Source of the DNA: Nonomuraea fuscirosea
GTDB lineage: Bacteria > Actinomycetota > Actinomycetes > Streptosporangiales > Streptosporangiaceae
Direction: 5' to 3'
Length of the DNA: 64,000 bases
Assembly (NCBI RefSeq): GCF_003001935.1
Contig: NZ_PVNG01000016.1
Location: 62,001-126,000 of the forward strand
Shown here one piece after another: positions 60,191 through 64,000 of this stretch (within the stretch, counting starts at the first letter, position 1; every line of letters begins with the position of its first letter). The notes below the pieces were generated by a model. That model was given only the letters and a program-made list of their open reading frames with translations. It was not told the DNA's origin and searched no databases. The position numbers were made by a program, and so were the translations under genes.

Positions 60191-61681
60191 TCAGGGTGCG
60201 GCATCGAGCCCGGAGCCGGCCGATCGCCAGTTGTGCGGGGCCTGTTTGAGCGTGTACGCCGCCTCAGGCAGATCGTCGCGGACGCGGATCATCCACACGG
60301 CCAGCTCGGCGGTGAGGGTGGCCCGCACGTCCGCGAGCGCGGGATCGTCGTAGCGGTCGTCCAGCTCGGCGGGGTCGGCGTCCAGGTCGTAGAGCTCGCC
60401 GGCGCCGCGTTCGTTCAACAGCAGCTTCCACCGCCCCCGCCGGAGCATCACCGTCGTCCCCGACTGGGTGACGGTGTTGAGCTCGTCGAAGGTGCGGCCC
60501 TGGTAAGGGAAGTGCAGCGGCGGGCGCTCGCCGGGGTCGTAGGACAGCCCGCCGAAGCCGAGCTCGCCGTACGCACTGGCGAACTCGTCTGCCGGATACG
60601 GCTCCCCGGTGAGCAGCGGCCACAGGCTGCGCCCCTGGACGCCGGCCGGGATGCCGGCGCCGAGGGCGTCGCAGATCGTCGGGAGCAGGTCGGCGAGCGA
60701 GACGAAGGACTCCGCGTCGGCCGCCGCCCGCACGCCCGGCCCGGTGACCGCGAACGGGATGCGCATCAGGCACTCGGCCATGCCCGCGCCCTTGCGCTGG
60801 AGGCCGTAGTCGCCGGTGTAGTCGCCGTGGTCGGCGACGAAGAACACCAGCGTGTCCGCGTCCCGCCCGGTGGCGCGCAGGTGCGCGAAGAACCGGCGGA
60901 GCTGGTCGTCGATGAGCCTGAGCATGCCGCAGTAGTTGGCGCGGTAGCGCCGCCACTCGGCGTCGTAGCCGGGCCGTTTCTCCTCCGTCAGCTCGCGCAG
61001 CCAGCTGTACATGCCGCCTTTGCGCGCGGCGCCCTCGGGTCCGGCCAGCCGCTCGGGCATCTCCTCCGGGCCGAACATGCTGAAGTACGGCTCCGGCACC
61101 TGGTACGGGTTGTGCGGCTCGGGAAAGGACAGCCAGGTGAAGAACGGCCGGTCGGCGGGCGTGCGGTCGACGGCGCCGATCGCCCCGTCGACGATCCGGT
61201 ACGGGAACTGGCTCTCCACCGGGAACGGCGTCGGCTCGTGCGCGACCGAGTGGTCGAGCCCCGCGAGCCACCGCTCGAAGCGTTCCTGATCGGGCGTGGC
61301 CGCGCCGTCCGGGCCGCGGTCGTGCCAGTACGGGGCGGCGAACGTGTCGAAGTCGGCGGCCTCGCGGTGGAAGTGCGTCTTGCCCGCCAGATGCAGCGCG
61401 TACCCGGCGTCGCGGAGCACGTCCACCAGGTCGGGGCCGCGCAGCACGTGCCGGGCGGCGCTGTTCTGCCGGACCCGGTGCGCGGACGGGTAACGCCCGG
61501 TGAGCAGGCTGATCCGGGCGGGCACGCACAGCGGAGACGTGGTGTAGGCCCGCTGGAATCGCACGCCGGTCTCCATCAGCCCGTCGAGGAAGGGCATGGT
61601 GTCCAGCGGGAAGCCGCTCGCGGCCGTCCAGCCGGCCCGCTGCTGGTCGGTCATGATGAGCACGATGTTCGGTCGGTTCAC
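60191..61681 (-). CDS. Sulfatase (formylglycine-dependent)
   Basis: 496 residues. NIVLIMTDQQRAGWTA provides the metal-binding Asp, and TTSPLCVPARISLLTGRYPS carries the C-x-P-x-R motif whose Cys52 becomes formylglycine. HLAGKTHFHRE and FVADHGDYTGDYGL are further active-site blocks. No signal peptide, so it is probably cytoplasmic and acts on imported sulfated sugars. It starts 15 bases after the sugar-binding lipoprotein gene and is in its operon. A formylglycine-generating enzyme is not in the window. Confidence 0.93.
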   Translation of the reverse strand: MNRPNIVLIMTDQQRAGWTAASGFPLDTMPFLDGLMETGVRFQRAYTTSPLCVPARISLLTGRYPSAHRVRQNSAARHVLRGPDLVDVLRDAGYALHLAGKTHFHREAADFDTFAAPYWHDRGPDGAATPDQERFERWLAGLDHSVAHEPTPFPVESQFPYRIVDGAIGAVDRTPADRPFFTWLSFPEPHNPYQVPEPYFSMFGPEEMPERLAGPEGAARKGGMYSWLRELTEEKRPGYDAEWRRYRANYCGMLRLIDDQLRRFFAHLRATGRDADTLVFFVADHGDYTGDYGLQRKGAGMAECLMRIPFAVTGPGVRAAADAESFVSLADLLPTICDALGAGIPAGVQGRSLWPLLTGEPYPADEFASAYGELGFGGLSYDPGERPPLHFPYQGRTFDELNTVTQSGTTVMLRRGRWKLLLNERGAGELYDLDADPAELDDRYDDPALADVRATLTAELAVWMIRVRDDLPEAAYTLKQAPHNWRSAGSGLDAAP

Positions 61682-61696
61682 GGGTCGGGGCCTCCG

Positions 61697-63151
61697 CTAG
61701 CGGTCCGCGTACATCGGCTCGGTGTAGTCCGAGCGCGGTTTCCAGTTGGGGAAGGCGAAGTCGTCCAGGCCGACCTGAGCGCCCTTGGCCTTGGCCGCGG
61801 CGATGGCCGTGTCCCGCTGCGCCGCGCTGTCGCTGGACAGCTTGGTCAGCGCCGCGCGGACGTCGGTGACGTCGCCGGTGAGCGCGCCCTGGACGATGTC
61901 CCCGAGGTTGGGAGTGACCGGCTTCGAAGCGATCTGCACCTGCTGGATGTCCGCGTTGCCGGCGATCGGCTCAGGGGCGAGGAAGACGCTCTCCTTGAAC
62001 CAGGTGATCAGCTTCTTGTACGCGGGATGCGCCGCCGACCGGTCGACGACGGAGATGTCGCGCGGCGGTTGTGACATGGTCCCGGCGACCTGGAGGGAGT
62101 ATTCCTCGGTGGTGAAGTGGTCGCTCAGCAGCTTGCTCGCCACAGCGGCGTTCTTACTGGTCGCCGACAGCCAGTAGTCTCCCGCCTGCGGTGCGTGGTA
62201 GGTGGCCACGTCGCCCGGCCCGGGGGTCAGGATGGGCCCCACGCCGAGCTTCGCGCCGAACTCGGGCGCCGCCTTCAGCGCCACGCCGGGGCACCACGGG
62301 CCGTCGAAGTAGTAGGCGGCGATCCCGGCGGTCCACCGGGCCCGCGCCACGTCGTCCAGCCAGGAGTTCGCGCCCGGCACGAGCACCTTGTCCTGGCGCA
62401 GCGAGACCAGGAACTCGATCACGTCGACGTACTCGTCGGCGTGGAAGGCGTACTCGCCGTCGCGGTACCGGACCCCGCCGGCGCCGGCGAACCCGGCCGC
62501 CTGCGCCAGATCGTTGACCTGCTCGCCCAGGCGGTTCGGCATGCCGATGTTCCACACCCAGCCGTACGACTGGCCGCCGCCCGCGCTCTGCGCCTTCCTG
62601 GCCGCGGCCCGGAATTCGTCGTACGTCCGCGGCGGCGCCTCCGGGTCCAGCCCGGCCCGTGCGACCAGCTCCTTGTTGAACCACGTCACCGCGGAGTAGG
62701 TCTGGTGGCTGAAGATGGGGAAGGCGTAGATCTTGCCGTCGAACGTGTGCAGGCCTTCGATGAGCGAGTCCTCGACCCTGGCCTCGGCCTCCGCGGTGAG
62801 CTGCAGCGGCTGCGACCACCCGGCGGCGACGAGCGCCGCGGCGGGCAGGGTGAGGCCGGCGTTGGTACGCAGGTCGGGAAGCTGACCGCTCTGCTTGGCC
62901 AGTTGCAGCGCCTGGCCCATCTTCGCGGGGTTGTAGTAGGTGTACTGCACGGGAACGCCGCCGGGGCCCTGGGCGAACGCGGCGAAGATCTCCTTCTTCG
63001 CCGTCTGGAGCTGGTTCTGGTGATCCCACCAGGTCAGCCCCTTGCCTGCGGCGCCACCGCCGCCGCCTCCGCCGCCGCACGCGCTGGTCGCGGCCGCGGC
63101 CGTCAGAGCACCCGCCGCGGCGAGGAACCCTCGCCGAGTCATCGCGGTCAT
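61697..63151 (-). CDS. ABC sugar-binding lipoprotein of the sulfatase operon
   Basis: 484 residues, TAT-like signal (MTRRGFLAAAGALTAAAA) and lipobox TSAC with Cys at ~25, followed by a run of eight Gly. The mature part is a family-1 solute-binding protein (LTWWDHQNQLQTAKKEIFAA, GKIYAFPIFSHQTYSAVTWF, AGIAAYYFDGPWCPGVALKA). It should capture a sulfated saccharide. No permease genes accompany it here; they may lie right of the window. Transcribed from the divergent region with the three operators at 63202-63249. Confidence 0.92.
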   Translation of the reverse strand: MTAMTRRGFLAAAGALTAAAATSACGGGGGGGGAAGKGLTWWDHQNQLQTAKKEIFAAFAQGPGGVPVQYTYYNPAKMGQALQLAKQSGQLPDLRTNAGLTLPAAALVAAGWSQPLQLTAEAEARVEDSLIEGLHTFDGKIYAFPIFSHQTYSAVTWFNKELVARAGLDPEAPPRTYDEFRAAARKAQSAGGGQSYGWVWNIGMPNRLGEQVNDLAQAAGFAGAGGVRYRDGEYAFHADEYVDVIEFLVSLRQDKVLVPGANSWLDDVARARWTAGIAAYYFDGPWCPGVALKAAPEFGAKLGVGPILTPGPGDVATYHAPQAGDYWLSATSKNAAVASKLLSDHFTTEEYSLQVAGTMSQPPRDISVVDRSAAHPAYKKLITWFKESVFLAPEPIAGNADIQQVQIASKPVTPNLGDIVQGALTGDVTDVRAALTKLSSDSAAQRDTAIAAAKAKGAQVGLDDFAFPNWKPRSDYTEPMYADR

Positions 63152-63201
63152 TCGGTCCTGCCTTCCACCACACGGCCCGCCGAAGGGGGTTGTGAGTAAT
63201 G

Positions 63202-63249
63202 TTGCCGCGTGGCAAATTCATTCTTGCCACGCGGCATGCCACGCGGCAA
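63202..63249. promoter_or_regulatory. Three LacI-type operators in the sulfatase/lacI divergent region
   Basis: TTGCCGCGTGGCAA (63202-63215), TTGCCACGCGGCAT (63224-63237) and ATGCCACGCGGCAA (63236-63249) share the half-sites TTGCC/GGCAA; the second and third abut and overlap by two bases. They lie between the lipoprotein gene (minus) and the LacI gene (plus), so one repressor probably controls both directions. Confidence 0.85.
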
Positions 63250-63291
63250 GACTGTCTTCATCAAAAAATGCCGCCGGGAGGGCGAACGAGT

Positions 63292-64000
63292 GTGGTGACC
63301 CAACGAGACGTGGCACGGCTGGCGGGAGTGTCCGTACGCACCGTGTCCAACGTCGTCAACAATTTCGCGTACGTGTCCGAGGAGACCCGCGCCCAGGTGC
63401 AGCGGGCCCTGGACGAGCTGGGCTACCGGCCCAACGTCGCGGCGCGCAGCCTCAACCTGGGGCGGTCCAACCTGCTGGCCCTCGTGCTGCCGCTGGACGT
63501 GCCGTACTTCACCGAACTGGCCGCCCACGTGGTGGACGTGGCGGAGGAGCGCGGCTACACGGTGCTGATCGACCGCACGGAGGGGGTGGCGGAACGCGAG
63601 CGGCAGATCGTCATGCGGCGCGACCGCTCGGCCCTCTTCGACGGGTTCATCTTCAGCCCGCTCGGCCTGAGCGCGGACGAGCTGCGCGACTGGGCGGGCA
63701 ACTGCCCGGCGGTGACGCTGGGCGAGGTGCGGGTGGACGGCGTGGACCACGTCGCGATCGACGACACCGACGCCGCCAGGAGCGCGACCGCGCACCTGGC
63801 CGCGCTGGGCCGGACCAGGATCGCCGCCATCGGCCTGGTGGACCGGCCGACGGGCAACACCGCGGCGCACCGGTCGGCCGGCTACCGCCAGGCGCTGGAG
63901 GAGGCGGGGCTGCCGGTGCTGCCCGAGCTGACCGTGCCGGTGCTGCGCTACCAGCGCCAGGACGGCCGGCAGGCCATGGAGCGGCTGCTCGACCTGGCGC
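63292..64000 (+). CDS. LacI-family regulator (partial)
   Basis: The frame is open from GTG 63292 (or 63295; GGGAGGG upstream) to the right edge, 236 codons visible. HTH: TQRDVARLAGVSVRTVSNVV, hinge GYRPNVAARSLNLGRSN, then the effector domain (LPLDVPYFTELAAHVVDVAE, DGFIFSPLGLSADELRDWAG, VDHVAIDDTDAARSATAHLA). It should bind the three sites just upstream and repress the sulfatase operon and itself. The C-terminal ~110 residues are outside the window. Confidence 0.92.
   Translation, partial: MVTQRDVARLAGVSVRTVSNVVNNFAYVSEETRAQVQRALDELGYRPNVAARSLNLGRSNLLALVLPLDVPYFTELAAHVVDVAEERGYTVLIDRTEGVAERERQIVMRRDRSALFDGFIFSPLGLSADELRDWAGNCPAVTLGEVRVDGVDHVAIDDTDAARSATAHLAALGRTRIAAIGLVDRPTGNTAAHRSAGYRQALEEAGLPVLPELTVPVLRYQRQDGRQAMERLLDLA

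Overview
The window is high-GC actinomycete DNA. GTG and TTG starts are frequent, most genes are packed into ATGA or GTGA overlaps, and secondary-metabolite, sigma-factor, protein-kinase and sugar-uptake genes are mixed together. The type of thiopeptide locus would fit the Streptosporangiales (Nonomuraea or Planobispora relatives), but the sequence alone does not prove the genus. No rRNA, tRNA, CRISPR array or insertion sequence was recognised.

Region 1 (1-25 kb) is a peptide natural-product region with two ribosomal precursor peptides, both 65 residues long. The left locus has a leader-binding Ocin-ThiF-like protein (partial, minus strand, cut by the window edge), a Ser/Thr/Cys-rich precursor at 915-1112 and a YcaO azoline synthase at 1302-3218. 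After a block of ordinary genes (GlxA-type regulator, rhodanese, YciI/ECF sigma/DinB, hydrolase, secreted protein; 3.2-8.9 kb) comes a full thiopeptide operon at 9073-21929. Its order is Glu-elimination protein, pyridine synthase-like protein, SagB dehydrogenase, Ocin-ThiF protein, YcaO, ABC exporter, precursor and LanB-type dehydratase. The leader closely resembles those of thiomuracin/GE2270-type precursors, but the core is new to me: Arg at position 2 and a Cys-Ser-Cys pyridine signature at positions 13-15, which would give a 38-membered macrocycle. A large SARP/NB-ARC/TPR regulator lies convergently at the end.

Region 2 (25-37.5 kb) holds an NmrA-like reductase, a Ser/Thr kinase-WD40 membrane protein, an uncharacterised protein, a decayed ArsR gene in front of an SRPBCC protein, a large HEXXH metalloprotein, and a molybdopterin oxidoreductase whose N-terminal iron-sulfur cysteines appear to have been replaced, with a small partner gene.

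Region 3 (37.5-52.4 kb) is a coherent carbohydrate-catabolic regulon. A LacI-family repressor (43689-44711) sits among genes for a Gfo/Idh dehydrogenase, PhyH-type oxygenase, sugar isomerase, glycosidase-like protein, zinc dehydrogenase, ABC sugar importer, cupin/isomerase-like protein, Rieske protein, amidohydrolase and GH10 xylanase. Five near-identical inverted repeats (consensus GCMAAWCGATTTGC) stand in front of the transcription units, so the whole block is probably one regulon. The substrate is not known; the xylanase suggests a plant-polymer-derived sugar.

Region 4 (52.4-64 kb) contains secreted proteins of unknown function, a GH42 beta-galactosidase with its own perfect palindromic operator, a ricin-type lectin, a quinone oxidoreductase, a cupin lipoprotein, and a sulfatase plus sugar-binding lipoprotein operon. 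That operon is divergent from a second LacI regulator (cut by the right edge), with three palindromes between them. Several genes and 3' ends in the window carry short tandem-repeat expansions, some of which include the stop codon.
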